Counted from the stretch's first letter, positions 23,871 to 32,985 are shown. The stretch is 64,000 nt of DNA from a virus (IMGVR_UViG_3300017991_004328:23271-87270); one strand, 5' to 3'. A program made the numbers and translations. Notes: generated by a model not told the origin, from the sequence alone.

Positions 23871-24445
23871 TACTCCAATCCTCTCTCCTCGTACTCATTG
23901 AGTACGTCGTCCAAAATTTCGGACTTCAGCCGGTAGTGGGTAGCAATCCCCAAACGCCCGGCTAGTTCCTTCAGATCGTTCAGAAGTAATTTTTCTACTT
24001 CTTCGATTTTGGGAAATTCCGACTTAGCAGCGATGGCCGATTCAATCGGATCCTCCACAACGGGCAAATCGAACTTAGTTTTCGCTACAAGCTCCTCGAC
24101 CTTTTTAGGGGCCTCCTGAGCCTTCTCAACAACGGGGACAGGCTCGGGGTTCAATTCCACCACCAACGGCTTCTCAGCGGCAGGAGGGATTCGAGGAGCC
24201 AAGTTTCTGGGCGGTACCTTCTTGGGTTTGGCCTTCAAGTTCTTTTTGGGAAGCTTGGCCTCAGAATCAAAGACCAAAACCAATGCTCCCCCTCGAAGCA
24301 ATCTTTGAATTTCGTCTGAGGACTTAAGAAATTCCCTAGAGCAGAATTTATCGAGATCCAGGGTTCCGCTTCGTCCGATCGTCGTGGATCCGTTTTCGAC
24401 GCCAAACGACAAGGATCCGGGCATGGTGTTTTTTACTTTGAACAT
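23870..24445 (-). CDS. Hypothetical protein with SAP-like C-terminus
   Basis: 191 residues. A beta N-terminus (FKVKNTMPGSLSFGV) leads into a Pro/Lys/Glu-rich linker (about 70-135) and a short helical C-terminus LKELAGRLGIATHYRLKSEILD, which resembles a SAP or Rho-N-type nucleic-acid-binding motif. It lies between terminase and the 1045-residue protein. Role unknown. Confidence 0.5.
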   Translation of the reverse strand: MFKVKNTMPGSLSFGVENGSTTIGRSGTLDLDKFCSREFLKSSDEIQRLLRGGALVLVFDSEAKLPKKNLKAKPKKVPPRNLAPRIPPAAEKPLVVELNPEPVPVVEKAQEAPKKVEELVAKTKFDLPVVEDPIESAIAAKSEFPKIEEVEKLLLNDLKELAGRLGIATHYRLKSEILDDVLNEYEERGLE

Positions 24446-24501
24446 TTTTTGGGGCCTCCCGTTGAAACTTAGTATCTAGCAAAACTCAACTACGCTGTAA
24501 A

Positions 24502-26400
24502 CTAACGTCGCATGCGATGACTTCTTGGTCTCATAGGTCTAGCACGCCTAACGTTTTTGCGGTTAGACAGCGTGCCTAAGTTTTTAGTAAGCATCCGGTG
24601 AACCCCCACGTAGCACTGGATCATATCGTTCGATCCGTTCTTGGGGTGGTCAACTTTAGTTCCTGTGTCTTCTAAGGTAGCTAACTCCCACAACGCTTTT
24701 GCACACGGCATACACCGCGACTCCGCAGGATCTGCGGTGGCGTGCTCTCTTGTCGGAAGTAAGCAACTTCGGTTTCTGACGTCCGCCAAAAAGTCAACGT
24801 GCTCGTCTCTGGTAAGGTTTGCCTTGAAAGCGTGCACGTTGCTATCGAGCAAGCGCTGAATCTGCTCGGTGCTATTCCACCGGTCATATCCGACTGCCCC
24901 TAAACTTAGCGTATCGTTGAGCATCAAAATGATCTCGGTTACGGCGGGAAAATAAACCGTATGCGGTGGTAGTCCCATTTTGTTATCAGCCCTGATCGGC
25001 CTAATCTCCAACGCACCGTCAATGCGTTTTATGCTCTCCTCATTGTGACCGATAGCTAAACAAAAGCTATCTCCTGCCTCACCGGGGTCGCAATGAACGT
25101 AGTAGGTGTAGAGATGGTTAAAATCGATTCTGGAGACAAGCAAACGAACATAGTGGTAAGTCTTCTCAATAAGCTTAGTGCTAATGTGTTTTTTGAAAAA
25201 CTCTTCGCGGTAGGTGAACATATTTTGCTTAGTCGGATCGATCGCCGCCTCGATAATGTCTGGGTCTTCTACGAAAGGGCTTTCAGCCCCCGGTGGGTTA
25301 GCACCGTAATCTCGTTCGGCTCCCAAAGGATCTTTGGCGTACTCCTCGTTTAGCTCTTCTCTGGTAATCGTTGGGTTAAACTCCCACGTCGCTTTGTGAA
25401 AGGTGAACATTCTTTTTACAACCTTTGCCTGCTTCAACAAGTTCATGCTTTTGTCGGTAGAGAACAGCGGCGAGCTAATGCTAACCATAAAACCCGCAAG
25501 CAAGTCGTGTCGGTTTTCGTTTTTTCTTATTTTATCGATCGCAGAACGCACCGTCCTCAAAGAGCGCTCCATTACTCGATACACCTCGGTAGCGGATTGC
25601 TTAGCGTTGCCCGCGTCCATACGACTAAGCTCATCGACAATCGCAAACAACCGCGTTCTACCAGCCTGGGTTGCCGAGTTAGCAGGAATGGATTCAGCCT
25701 TGATCTGTGCGTCTTTCCAATAAACGACACGTGTGCTTTCTTGGTAGAGGTCACCACGCCTAAGGTTTGGCTCTGCTAACTCCACACGCATCAACTCTTG
25801 CTTGTACTGCTGGAACCAAGGGCTTTCGCTATACATGCTTCTAAATTGCCCATACACGGTCTCTTGAGCCTGTTCCCCGGCTGCAGCAGCGAAGCTTGCG
25901 TCTAAACGCTGCGCACGAAAAATTCCAAGCTCCTGGGACATACGTTCGTAGGTTAGTGCGTAGTGAAGCAACGCAGCGGCTACAGACGCTGCCCATGCGC
26001 TCTTTCCGGCACGCATCCCCACCACACCGTTGACCGTATCGAAGAAGCGAAACGTACCCTCCTTAAAGTCTGCTTTCGTTTGTTTGCAAACCGGACAACG
26101 CCCCCACTCAAACAAAATTTGCTCGTCCCTTGGAATATCATCCTGGGTGTGGATCCTAACCAAGTCGTTGCACTTAGGGCAGAGCAGTTCAAACACGTCG
26201 CGAGTCATTTTGTACTGCTCGGGGAAGAGAGGGTTGGGACCAGATAAAAAGTCAGGGCTTTCGATAAACACGATTGGATTAGGCGCAACTGGCAACCTAA
26301 CACGCCCTTGTGTGACGTGCTTGTTCTCGCCTTTGGTGCCTTCGATAAACGTGTCTAGGCTGGAGAAAATATCAGAAGGTTCGTGTTCTGCAGTAAGCAT
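24502..26400 (-). CDS. Terminase large subunit
   Basis: 632 residues. It is the packaging motor: N-terminal ATPase and C-terminal RNase-H-like nuclease. P-loop VVGMRAGKSA (about 127-135), Walker B LFAIVDE (about 251-257), and nuclease Asp in VHCDPGEAGDSF and GYDRWNS. A zinc-finger-like insertion CPKC...CPVC (74-77, 102-105) precedes the ATPase, less usual. A small subunit is not obvious next to it. The start overlaps the preceding gene region; the first ATG at 26400 is used. Confidence 0.85.
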   Translation of the reverse strand: MLTAEHEPSDIFSSLDTFIEGTKGENKHVTQGRVRLPVAPNPIVFIESPDFLSGPNPLFPEQYKMTRDVFELLCPKCNDLVRIHTQDDIPRDEQILFEWGRCPVCKQTKADFKEGTFRFFDTVNGVVGMRAGKSAWAASVAAALLHYALTYERMSQELGIFRAQRLDASFAAAAGEQAQETVYGQFRSMYSESPWFQQYKQELMRVELAEPNLRRGDLYQESTRVVYWKDAQIKAESIPANSATQAGRTRLFAIVDELSRMDAGNAKQSATEVYRVMERSLRTVRSAIDKIRKNENRHDLLAGFMVSISSPLFSTDKSMNLLKQAKVVKRMFTFHKATWEFNPTITREELNEEYAKDPLGAERDYGANPPGAESPFVEDPDIIEAAIDPTKQNMFTYREEFFKKHISTKLIEKTYHYVRLLVSRIDFNHLYTYYVHCDPGEAGDSFCLAIGHNEESIKRIDGALEIRPIRADNKMGLPPHTVYFPAVTEIILMLNDTLSLGAVGYDRWNSTEQIQRLLDSNVHAFKANLTRDEHVDFLADVRNRSCLLPTREHATADPAESRCMPCAKALWELATLEDTGTKVDHPKNGSNDMIQCYVGVHRMLTKNLGTLSNRKNVRRARPMRPRSHRMRR

Positions 26401-26401
26401 G

Positions 26402-26611
26402 TTACTCCTTCTTCTTGGCTCCTCCCTTTGCGATTATCGCAATATCCGTCGCAGTGTGGCCAAGAATCATCGCAGAGGTTAGGAAAATAAGGACTGTCTC
26501 CCAAATGTCTTGATCTACCTTTCCCAAAATGAGCAGCACGGTTGACAAGATAAGACACAACAAAGCCCAACTAAACTTTTTACCACCCAGCATTTCAAGT
26601 ATGGTATTCAC
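26402..26611 (-). CDS. Small membrane protein, holin-like candidate
   Basis: 69 residues from GTG 26611, which has a perfect AAGGAGG six bases upstream; a start at ATG 26647 would be possible but without a good ribosome site. Two hydrophobic helices (FSWALLCLILSTVLLILG and a second of similar length ending near ATDIAIIAKG) separated by a short polar turn and a Lys-rich tail resemble class II holins. No endolysin is next to it, so a holin role is only inferred; it could also be an accessory membrane protein. Confidence 0.5.
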   Translation of the reverse strand: MNTILEMLGGKKFSWALLCLILSTVLLILGKVDQDIWETVLIFLTSAMILGHTATDIAIIAKGGAKKKE

Positions 26612-26657
26612 TGAATCCTCCTTTTTGTTTACCTCTATTTTAGACATAGGAGATCTT

Positions 26658-27491
26658 ATGTACTTAATCACCGGCGCGGAAGGACAACTTGGAAGAGCCT
26701 TTGTTAGCTTATTTTGTCGCAAGGAGATTAGTTTCAAAGCTTTTGGGCACAGAGCCTGGGACATCACAAACGAGCCTCAGACCGCTGAGATTATGGCCCC
26801 CTACCCCGGATGCACCGTCATCAACTGCGCCGCTTACAACTTCGTCGACGGCGCTGAAGAGAATCAAGAGTTAGCAAAAAACATTAATTCTGAAGCTCCC
26901 GCAACCCTTGCGGCCCTGTGCAAACGGCGCGGTGGAAAGCTAATCCATTTCTCGTCGGACTTTGTCTTTTCAAGTAACGACCCTACAGCCACATTTAGTT
27001 GTGATGCCCCTGTCAACCCTATCAACTTCTACGGACTAACAAAAGCGTGGGGCGAGGAAAGGGTAAGGAGCAACCTAAAAAATCATCTTATTGTTCGCAC
27101 GTCCTTTGTTTTTGGGCATGCTCGCACACCCAACATTGTGCACAAGCTAAAAGATCTTTTGGAGCACGAACACAATCGAGGCGGAAAACCAATAATCGCC
27201 ACCCGCCCCATAAGCAAAATGACTTACGCACCGGACTTAGTCAAAGAGACATGGAAGCTGATACAGAAAAACGAGCAAGGGACTTTTCACATTACCAACA
27301 GTGAAACATTTTGCCCGTTTGAATTGGCGTCCTTTCTAGGGGATAAATTAGGTGTCTCGTGCGCAATACCGGGGGAGTATCAAACACGGGCTCCTCGTCC
27401 AATTTGCAGCACGCTAGATGACTGTCCTGATCTTCCTAACTGGATGTCGCGGGTTGCTCTTTTTCTAAAGGAGTCACCCAGGGGGATTTAG
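26658..27491 (+). CDS. RmlD-like dTDP-4-keto-sugar reductase
   Basis: 277 residues from ATG 26658 after GGAG; the start is only 46 bases from the divergent membrane-protein start. Short-chain dehydrogenase fold: nucleotide-binding ITGAEGQLG at the N-terminus, AAYNFVDGAE and HFSSDFVFSS, then the catalytic YGLTK pair. RmlD reduces dTDP-4-keto-rhamnose; the exact substrate here is not defined. Opens the glycan-modification region and is the only plus-strand gene of that block. Confidence 0.8.
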   Translation: MYLITGAEGQLGRAFVSLFCRKEISFKAFGHRAWDITNEPQTAEIMAPYPGCTVINCAAYNFVDGAEENQELAKNINSEAPATLAALCKRRGGKLIHFSSDFVFSSNDPTATFSCDAPVNPINFYGLTKAWGEERVRSNLKNHLIVRTSFVFGHARTPNIVHKLKDLLEHEHNRGGKPIIATRPISKMTYAPDLVKETWKLIQKNEQGTFHITNSETFCPFELASFLGDKLGVSCAIPGEYQTRAPRPICSTLDDCPDLPNWMSRVALFLKESPRGI

Positions 27492-27833
27492 TTTTACAAC
27501 TTCAAACTTTTCGATCTCCCCTTTTTTTACAGGAGATCCGCAAACAGGGCATACGTTGTCATAGACCTCTGTGAAGTCACAATTGCTGGGGCACGTAACA
27601 CGCCGATGGGCCACAATGATTTTTCCCTCGGAATAAAAAATTCCATTAAGAACACCCAACACACCTACAAACCCTTTTCCTGAAGACCAGTGGGGAACCT
27701 TGCATTGAATTGTAGGGTGGTTTACGATCCCTTCGTTACACCACACTTCTTTTTCAAAAAGCTTACTAATCCCTCCTTGGTCCAATTGCAGGGCTTCATT
27801 TAGCAGCGCTGTCGTGTCTTCAATCGTTGGCAT
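27474..27833 (-). CDS. Hypothetical protein with zinc-ribbon C-terminus
   Basis: 119 residues from ATG 27833. C-terminal CPSNC and CPVCGSPVKKGE suggest a zinc ribbon; the N-terminus contains TALLNEALQLDQGGISKLF. Its stop overlaps the convergent rmlD-like gene by 18 bases. No specific function recognised. Confidence 0.5.
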   Translation of the reverse strand: MPTIEDTTALLNEALQLDQGGISKLFEKEVWCNEGIVNHPTIQCKVPHWSSGKGFVGVLGVLNGIFYSEGKIIVAHRRVTCPSNCDFTEVYDNVCPVCGSPVKKGEIEKFEVVKLNPPG

Positions 27834-27864
27834 TAGGAAAGGCTCCGTTTGATAGCTTTTACCT

Positions 27865-28587
27865 TCACAATTCACCCCATTTTCTTTGCGCGTTTACGAT
27901 TGGACCTTTGTTATCTCGCTTGCCTAAAAAACGTGCCTTGTTTTTTAGGATCAGATCATTTCGAAAGTATCCTGGGTTTCTTGCGTGCGGAAGATGGATC
28001 ATACTTGTATCATCCATGTGCATCATCTTCCACGCGGCTAATTTGGCTCTCAGGTTTAGATCTTTGTCTTCGTATCCCCAACCTCGATAAGTCTCGTCAA
28101 ACCCTTTGACGTAGTGCAACCAACTGGTTTTGACTCCCTGACAATTTCCTACGCCGTGCGGTTTCTTCGTAGCCGTTGCTAGTACGGTGTTGCGGTACTG
28201 TCGATACTTCTTCCAATTAAACTGGTGGGGATCAAACTTCGGAGGTGAATCCGCAAAGTCCGTCAAGCACCTTACGAACCCATGTTCAATGTTCTGCATT
28301 ACTTTATGAAAAAAGTTAGGTTGGAAAATTTGGTCTACGTCTGTGATCAAAGTGTAAGGGGTCTGCACTGCCTTAATCCCAATATTCAACGCGCGTGCTT
28401 TGTGGAACAAAGCCGTGTCACGCACCACACGAATTACTTTTCCTTCTGTCTGCAACCTAACTGGCTTTGCAGATCCAAAGTCGACAACAATTAGCCGGGG
28501 CTTAGGATCGCAATAAGCAATCGAGTGTTCGCAGTAAGCTAAGTTTTCGGTGCGGTCTTTTACCGCTATAACAACAGTTAGGTCCAT
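27865..28587 (-). CDS. Glycosyltransferase (GT2/galactosyltransferase-like)
   Basis: 240 residues. GT-A fold: N-terminal LTVVIAVKDRTENLAYC, a TDVDQIF donor/metal motif (about 117-123), and a C-terminal GWGYEDKDLNLRAK segment typical of glycosyltransferase domains with an ED acid. Donor and acceptor are unknown. Starts at ATG 28587, overlapping the sulfotransferase stop; first member of a coupled set of four genes. Confidence 0.75.
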   Translation of the reverse strand: MDLTVVIAVKDRTENLAYCEHSIAYCDPKPRLIVVDFGSAKPVRLQTEGKVIRVVRDTALFHKARALNIGIKAVQTPYTLITDVDQIFQPNFFHKVMQNIEHGFVRCLTDFADSPPKFDPHQFNWKKYRQYRNTVLATATKKPHGVGNCQGVKTSWLHYVKGFDETYRGWGYEDKDLNLRAKLAAWKMMHMDDTSMIHLPHARNPGYFRNDLILKNKARFLGKRDNKGPIVNAQRKWGEL

Positions 28588-29204
28588 GTGTACCCAAACC
28601 TTTTAAAGTCGTCTGAGAACATTCCTGCGACCAAGCTTACTGAACGAGGGGTGTAGTAGGACCGGTAATCTCGATGGGAGGTTTTGTTGGTGTGCGGTAG
28701 AAAAGAGTTTACCTGAACCTTTACTGAGATCGATTTCCACGCACTTCCGATTTCTTCGAGCTTGTAATACTTACTTACGATTTGATTTCCGGCACGGTCC
28801 GACAAATACCACCATTGACCGTTGCGAATCGGGTGCCGGTAGGGATTTGATTTTTCGAACCACTCTACAAATTCAGGAAAGCCTAGCTTGTTAGCAATTT
28901 GATGTCTTGGATCGTGGGTGTCTTTTCGGATGTAAAAATAAGCAGAGACCATCCAATCAAATGGGTTCCTCACTATCCCAAAGCTAAACATCTCTGCCCA
29001 GGAGGCATACCCCATGTGTTGCCTAAGGTCTCTGGCGGGGGCGTGCTTCCACAGTCTAGGATTTGCTTGCTTAGCTACCCCCGGTGGCGGATTGTGTTGG
29101 TAGACCCCGACGGTTGCGTGCTTGCCCAAAACCTTTTTGATACTGGTCCCACCAGTTTTCGGGATGTGGACAAAAACAAATTTTTTGGTGTTGGAAATGA
29201 TCAT
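28578..29204 (-). CDS. Sulfotransferase
   Basis: 208 residues. PAPS-binding 5-prime-phosphosulfate loop HIPKTGGTSIKK (about 13-24) and 3-prime-phosphate motif VRNPFDWMVSAYFYI. This is the Sulfotransfer_2-type signature; the enzyme transfers sulfate from PAPS to a carbohydrate. No PAPS-synthesis genes are visible here, so host PAPS would be needed. It overlaps the GT upstream and the next gene by a few bases. Confidence 0.75.
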   Translation of the reverse strand: MIISNTKKFVFVHIPKTGGTSIKKVLGKHATVGVYQHNPPPGVAKQANPRLWKHAPARDLRQHMGYASWAEMFSFGIVRNPFDWMVSAYFYIRKDTHDPRHQIANKLGFPEFVEWFEKSNPYRHPIRNGQWWYLSDRAGNQIVSKYYKLEEIGSAWKSISVKVQVNSFLPHTNKTSHRDYRSYYTPRSVSLVAGMFSDDFKRFGYTWT

Positions 29205-29881
29205 TTTTTCCAGTGGACCAGTTTAGGGTCAATCCACGTCTCAACCTGTCGTTTATTGAGCGTTGGTTTTTCCTCGATGAACTTACAAATCTGCTTGTAG
29301 GTCTTCCACGGCTTAGTGAACAATTTCTTGAACTCCAAGTCCATGTACTTAGCAAAGCCGTAGTGAGCCCTCACACGCTTCTCGTGCTCTGCCCATGCTC
29401 TGATATGGGTTTTGATAGTTGGAAGGCTTGCATCGCGCTCCACGGGGTTCCTAGAGCCTTTCCACATTCTCTGCGTGCTCTTGGCTTGCGCATCGATGTC
29501 GCGCTGCATACACAACACGTACACTTCAACGTCAGGCACGCCTGCGAGAAAAGCTAAGTGAAGGTATCGCTGGGCCTTGAACGCAACTAAGTTTTTCGCA
29601 AATTCCTTTTCGAGTATTTTTTTGAATTCGTCGGTATGTCTCTTCGCCACCGTTCTCAAGTTACTTATCTCAGGAACGTACTGCAGGTTGTCTCCGTAGA
29701 ACATTCCCCAAACGTTGCGCTGGAATTCTCGAAAAGACCTTAGCTCAAAGTAGCCTTTTGGGTTCATCGGACTTTTACCCGTAAGACTTTTTCCAACGTC
29801 GCAGCCGTGGATCTTAAGCAACCCCATCGTTGCACTAGTGCCCATCCTCCCCAAACGACTTCCCACCAGAACGATTTTCAT
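29201..29881 (-). CDS. Sulfotransferase-like protein
   Basis: 226 residues. Glycine/Ser-rich loop VGSRLGRMGTSATMGLLKIHG near the N-terminus, followed by NPKGYFE and a conserved ELRSFREFQRN segment; shares its general layout with the next gene. The P-loop is less canonical than in the other sulfotransferases. Overlaps both neighbours by four bases, so it is co-translated. Probably acts on glycan or an activated sugar. Confidence 0.6.
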   Translation of the reverse strand: MKIVLVGSRLGRMGTSATMGLLKIHGCDVGKSLTGKSPMNPKGYFELRSFREFQRNVWGMFYGDNLQYVPEISNLRTVAKRHTDEFKKILEKEFAKNLVAFKAQRYLHLAFLAGVPDVEVYVLCMQRDIDAQAKSTQRMWKGSRNPVERDASLPTIKTHIRAWAEHEKRVRAHYGFAKYMDLEFKKLFTKPWKTYKQICKFIEEKPTLNKRQVETWIDPKLVHWKK

Positions 29882-30603
29882 TTTTTACTAAGCTCCTGGA
29901 GCTTGTTGTACAACGGTAAGAGGTTTTCAGGATAGCGCATTGGCTTAGACCGTTTTAGTTTTACGTCAGGAAATTTTCGATCAACATCGGCAATAACGGC
30001 ATCAACCACTTTTTCGATTCCCGCCTTCGTCAGTATCTCGTCAAAGGAGATAAACTTCCAAGGGCGTGTACTGTCGGCATAGTGGTTTAAGATGTTTAGG
30101 TACATGTCTTCCCACACACCAAACAAGTAAGAGGCGTCGTGTTTGTAGTTTGCTAGGTACTTAGCTTTTCTTATCTCCTGCCGCATACTAGAAACCGTAA
30201 TTCCAGGGTTTCGAAAGACGACCAAAACAACGGTGTTGGAGGGAAGATAGGCGTCCCAGGTAGGAAATGTGTACGAAAGCCGGGGGTCCTTCAAACAAAA
30301 CGGTTTGGGTCTTGGTTGCAGGTACTTTCTAATCAGCACCCGCTGTTGATAAGTCGAGTACAGCGGCGTACCTGGAGCTAATCTTTTTAACCACCAATGC
30401 CCCCTCGGTACCTGTCTTTGCGTTGTTTGCTTCAGTATCCCCTCATTGATCTCGTGGTTGACCGTAGAATCCTCGAAGAAGCCTTTCGGATTAGCAGGGC
30501 TCGGCGGAATAAGATTGTCGCCGTGCCAATGCGTTTTGTTCATAAGCCCCGCCAGTAGGCTGCTTCCACTTCTACCGGACCCGAGAACCACGACGTTTTT
30601 CAT
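29878..30603 (-). CDS. Sulfotransferase family protein
   Basis: 241 residues. PAPS loop VLGSGRSGSSLLAGLMN (about 5-21), NPKGFFED, and the 3-prime-phosphate segment VFRNPGITVSSMRQEIRK with CLKDPRLS. The order fits the Sulfotransfer_3 group. Start overlaps the upstream fucosyltransferase gene by four bases. Three such genes in a row are rare in phages and point to a sulfated glycan. Confidence 0.72.
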   Translation of the reverse strand: MKNVVVLGSGRSGSSLLAGLMNKTHWHGDNLIPPSPANPKGFFEDSTVNHEINEGILKQTTQRQVPRGHWWLKRLAPGTPLYSTYQQRVLIRKYLQPRPKPFCLKDPRLSYTFPTWDAYLPSNTVVLVVFRNPGITVSSMRQEIRKAKYLANYKHDASYLFGVWEDMYLNILNHYADSTRPWKFISFDEILTKAGIEKVVDAVIADVDRKFPDVKLKRSKPMRYPENLLPLYNKLQELSKK

Positions 30604-31502
30604 TTTGAGAAAACCTTTTTGAAGCTAGAAATTATTGTTTGCGGGTGCGTCCACCGCGTATGTTGGTTGTTGGGCAACCACGGTTGTGCAAGCATTTTCA
30701 AATAAGCCTCGTCGTTGCTGTCCAAAAAAGCTACCTGATCTAGCAGTGCCCTCAGTACTGACGAGTATCCGCTAATGCCCTTGTGGTAGGGGTGAACAAA
30801 ACTATCTCCGTTGAAGTCTCTGCACACCTCAGGATTACCCCAATAAATAGGAATCGCATTAGCTAGCATCGCATGGTAGATCTTCTCGGTTGTGTAACCG
30901 GGGTAAGCACTGTTCTCAAAGGAGATGACAAACTTGTACGGTTTGAGGTAGTCTATTTTTTCCTGAAAAAAGTTTGGACTGCTGTGCCTGCTGCTGTGCG
31001 GGTCTTTGTACCCACCGATCGGTTTTGCATTGTTCCTGCAGTTACCCGGCGAATCGACTCGCTTGTACTTGTTCAAAACATCGAACATTTGATTTCGAAT
31101 TGTAATGTTGTGGGCGTAGACGAATGCACAAAACTTAGTTTTGCTAGCTAGGATTTTTTCGGGGTCGTAATCCTTGGGTTTGATTAGGTCTTGTCCTGCA
31201 CCATTCTTGACGTAGTTCGGCACCCGAAAGTAATGCGGCTTTTGAATCTCATCTTCGTAGTCAGTGCCCATGCACCAATCACAATTTTTTGTGTCCGGCC
31301 TTACGTTCTCGTTGTTGAAAAATATCCTGGTGTAATTTGTTCTTCCTTTGATCCCCTGCCCAGACAAGACATGTGTTGGGTTAGCCCGATCGTGAATAAA
31401 CTCGAAGTGATCGAAGAGGTATGTCATTTTTCGGAAGAACCTGTTGGCGGTAAGTTGCTTGCTCCACATATTGCGAACGTCGGTGCGGACTCTTGTTTTC
31501 AT
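30600..31502 (-). CDS. GT10 fucosyltransferase-like enzyme
   Basis: 300 residues from ATG 31502. GT10 alpha-1,3/4-fucosyltransferases use GDP-fucose. The signature YKFVISFENS, GYTTEKIYHAMLANAIPIYWG (about 210-240) is clear, with GNPEVCRDF after it; the N-terminal Rossmann half is present. Resembles the second copy at 35319-36227, so two related enzymes exist. GDP-fucose synthesis genes are not in the window. Substrate unknown. Confidence 0.82.
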   Translation of the reverse strand: MKTRVRTDVRNMWSKQLTANRFFRKMTYLFDHFEFIHDRANPTHVLSGQGIKGRTNYTRIFFNNENVRPDTKNCDWCMGTDYEDEIQKPHYFRVPNYVKNGAGQDLIKPKDYDPEKILASKTKFCAFVYAHNITIRNQMFDVLNKYKRVDSPGNCRNNAKPIGGYKDPHSSRHSSPNFFQEKIDYLKPYKFVISFENSAYPGYTTEKIYHAMLANAIPIYWGNPEVCRDFNGDSFVHPYHKGISGYSSVLRALLDQVAFLDSNDEAYLKMLAQPWLPNNQHTRWTHPQTIISSFKKVFSK

Positions 31503-32346
31503 GTCTTTTTCTTTCGTACGCACGCTCAACTGGATCGAGTGCTTTTTCGATCGGGTCTTGCGAAATCGCTTGTGAGAACAGACCATGCGATCGCAGCCAC
31601 TCCCGGAACCTGCCCATTTCCAGTGGCTTTGACGCGGTCCATCCGATTGGCCACCCCATCATCCACTCGCGCAAAGCGGGGTAGACGCCACCAGTCAGTG
31701 ACTTCACACCTCCCTTGTTGCTGCCGTAGAGACTTGCTGTTGGTGTTGGCAATTTGTTCAGCACCGTAGCCAAACCATTGCCCGACCTGGAGGACGCCCC
31801 TTTCTTGTTGTAGTCTCCGCATACTGTCAAGGTTGGCAGCATTTCCAATCCACTCACTGGACACGGCAACGATCCACATTCGTCTTCGCTCATGGTTCGC
31901 ACCGATGTCCCCAGCTCCCAATACCCCGACCCGTCCCACATACCCCATGCTGATAAATCTCTCGACGATTGTGGCCAACCCCTTGGTACGTAGGTGCGGA
32001 CTGTTTTCCGTGAACACAAACGTAGGCCGCACTTCATCAACAATTCTGAGCATTTCGTAGACAAGCCCAGAACGTGATCCGGTAATTCCAGCACCTTGAC
32101 CCGCCGCACTGATATCCTGGCATGGGAATCCTCCGCTAATGACATCAACGTGTCCGCGCCAGGAGCGCCCGTCGAACGTGCGAACGTCGTCCCATATTGG
32201 GAATCGGGGCAAGCACCCATCTCGCTGTCTGCCGAGCAATATCTGCTGGCAGTAGGGATCAAGCTCGACAGCGCAGACGGTGCGCCATCCAAGCAAGTGT
32301 GAGGCCAGCAAGCCGCCTCCTGCCCCTGCAAATAATGCCAGCTCAT
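31381..32346 (-). CDS. Overlapping (second-frame) ORF within the cytosine methyltransferase
   Basis: 321 codons from ATG 32346 in another frame of the Dcm gene. The translation is not random: MLPTLTVCGDYNKKGASSRS, RSGNGLATVLNKLPTPTAS, PALREWMMGWPIGWTASKPL and EMGRFREWLRSHG read like a family of annotated phage proteins I have seen beside or overlapping such methyltransferases. The same DNA simultaneously encodes the complete Dcm. Either a true dual-coding gene or a widely conserved shadow of it. The last 60 codons run beyond the Dcm stop into the GT10 gene. Confidence 0.4.
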   Translation of the reverse strand: MSWHYLQGQEAACWPHTCLDGAPSALSSLIPTASRYCSADSEMGACPDSQYGTTFARSTGAPGADTLMSLAEDSHARISVRRVKVLELPDHVLGLSTKCSELLMKCGLRLCSRKTVRTYVPRGWPQSSRDLSAWGMWDGSGYWELGTSVRTMSEDECGSLPCPVSGLEMLPTLTVCGDYNKKGASSRSGNGLATVLNKLPTPTASLYGSNKGGVKSLTGGVYPALREWMMGWPIGWTASKPLEMGRFREWLRSHGLFSQAISQDPIEKALDPVERAYERKRHENKSPHRRSQYVEQATYRQQVLPKNDIPLRSLRVYSRSG

Positions 32347-32350
32347 TCAC
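31526..32350 (-). CDS. DNA cytosine-5 methyltransferase
   Basis: 274 residues from GTG 32350 (a TTG at 32365 is alternative). Motif I LFAGAGGGLLASHLLG, catalytic GGFPCQDIS (motif IV), TENSPHL (motif VI) and a C-terminal ATGNGQVPGVAAIAW (motif X). All main motifs are present, so activity is likely. Target sequence cannot be read. Clearly GC-richer than the flanking genes, so a recent arrival. No partner restriction enzyme is seen, suggesting self-protection against host restriction. Confidence 0.85.
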   Translation of the reverse strand: MNELALFAGAGGGLLASHLLGWRTVCAVELDPYCQQILLGRQRDGCLPRFPIWDDVRTFDGRSWRGHVDVISGGFPCQDISAAGQGAGITGSRSGLVYEMLRIVDEVRPTFVFTENSPHLRTKGLATIVERFISMGYVGRVGVLGAGDIGANHERRRMWIVAVSSEWIGNAANLDSMRRLQQERGVLQVGQWFGYGAEQIANTNSKSLRQQQGRCEVTDWWRLPRFARVDDGVANRMDRVKATGNGQVPGVAAIAWSVLTSDFARPDRKSTRSS

Positions 32351-32985
32351 GCCTGTCTCGACCAAGAAGGGAATTTACGAACAAAGGGGCTTTCGGTTTT
32401 ATTCAGTTCCAACAGACCCCAGCCCACCAAAGGATGGTAGGGACTGGTCTTTTCTTCGTAACTCGGATAAACAACAGTGTGCGGTACCGTACAACAATCT
32501 TTGATGTAAGCGTAGGAGCAAACCTGGTTGTTGTACCGGTCGAACTGAAATTGCTTTTTACCAGGCACCTGAAAATCGTCGATGAGGATAAACCAAGAAC
32601 GATCACCAACGTGCTTGCAAATCATTCTTACTTCGTCTCTCAAAGGCCATTGAAAGCCCCTGCCGTGCGCGTCTAACCAAAAGACAGCACTATACACGTC
32701 CAACTTTGGCAGGAGCTTAGGAAGGAACTGTTGACTTGTGGCATGGTACAACCGAACATTGTTCATCCCAGCACAATTTTGCTTAGCTCTGGCAAACTGC
32801 TTTTCGTCCGCTTCACAACTGTAGCAAAGCAAAGAAGGGTGGTTGCCTGCTACGTAGTGCAAGGTGGCCCCGATATTAGTTCCTGTCTCCACAAACACTA
32901 GCGTATTCTTGAGCAGGTACGCGGCACCTTGCATTAGGTAGTAATCGCCGTGGAAGCCTACCGGGGGATAAATTTTTCTGTTCAC
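32347..32985 (-). CDS. SAM-dependent methyltransferase-like protein
   Basis: 212 residues. Motif I FVETGTNIGATLHY (about 30-43), followed by CYSCEADEKQF and VFWLDAHG, a layout known from FkbM-adjacent glycan methyltransferases. Substrate unknown, probably a sugar. Overlaps the FkbM gene upstream by four bases, so coupled with it. Confidence 0.6.
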   Translation of the reverse strand: MNRKIYPPVGFHGDYYLMQGAAYLLKNTLVFVETGTNIGATLHYVAGNHPSLLCYSCEADEKQFARAKQNCAGMNNVRLYHATSQQFLPKLLPKLDVYSAVFWLDAHGRGFQWPLRDEVRMICKHVGDRSWFILIDDFQVPGKKQFQFDRYNNQVCSYAYIKDCCTVPHTVVYPSYEEKTSPYHPLVGWGLLELNKTESPFVRKFPSWSRQA

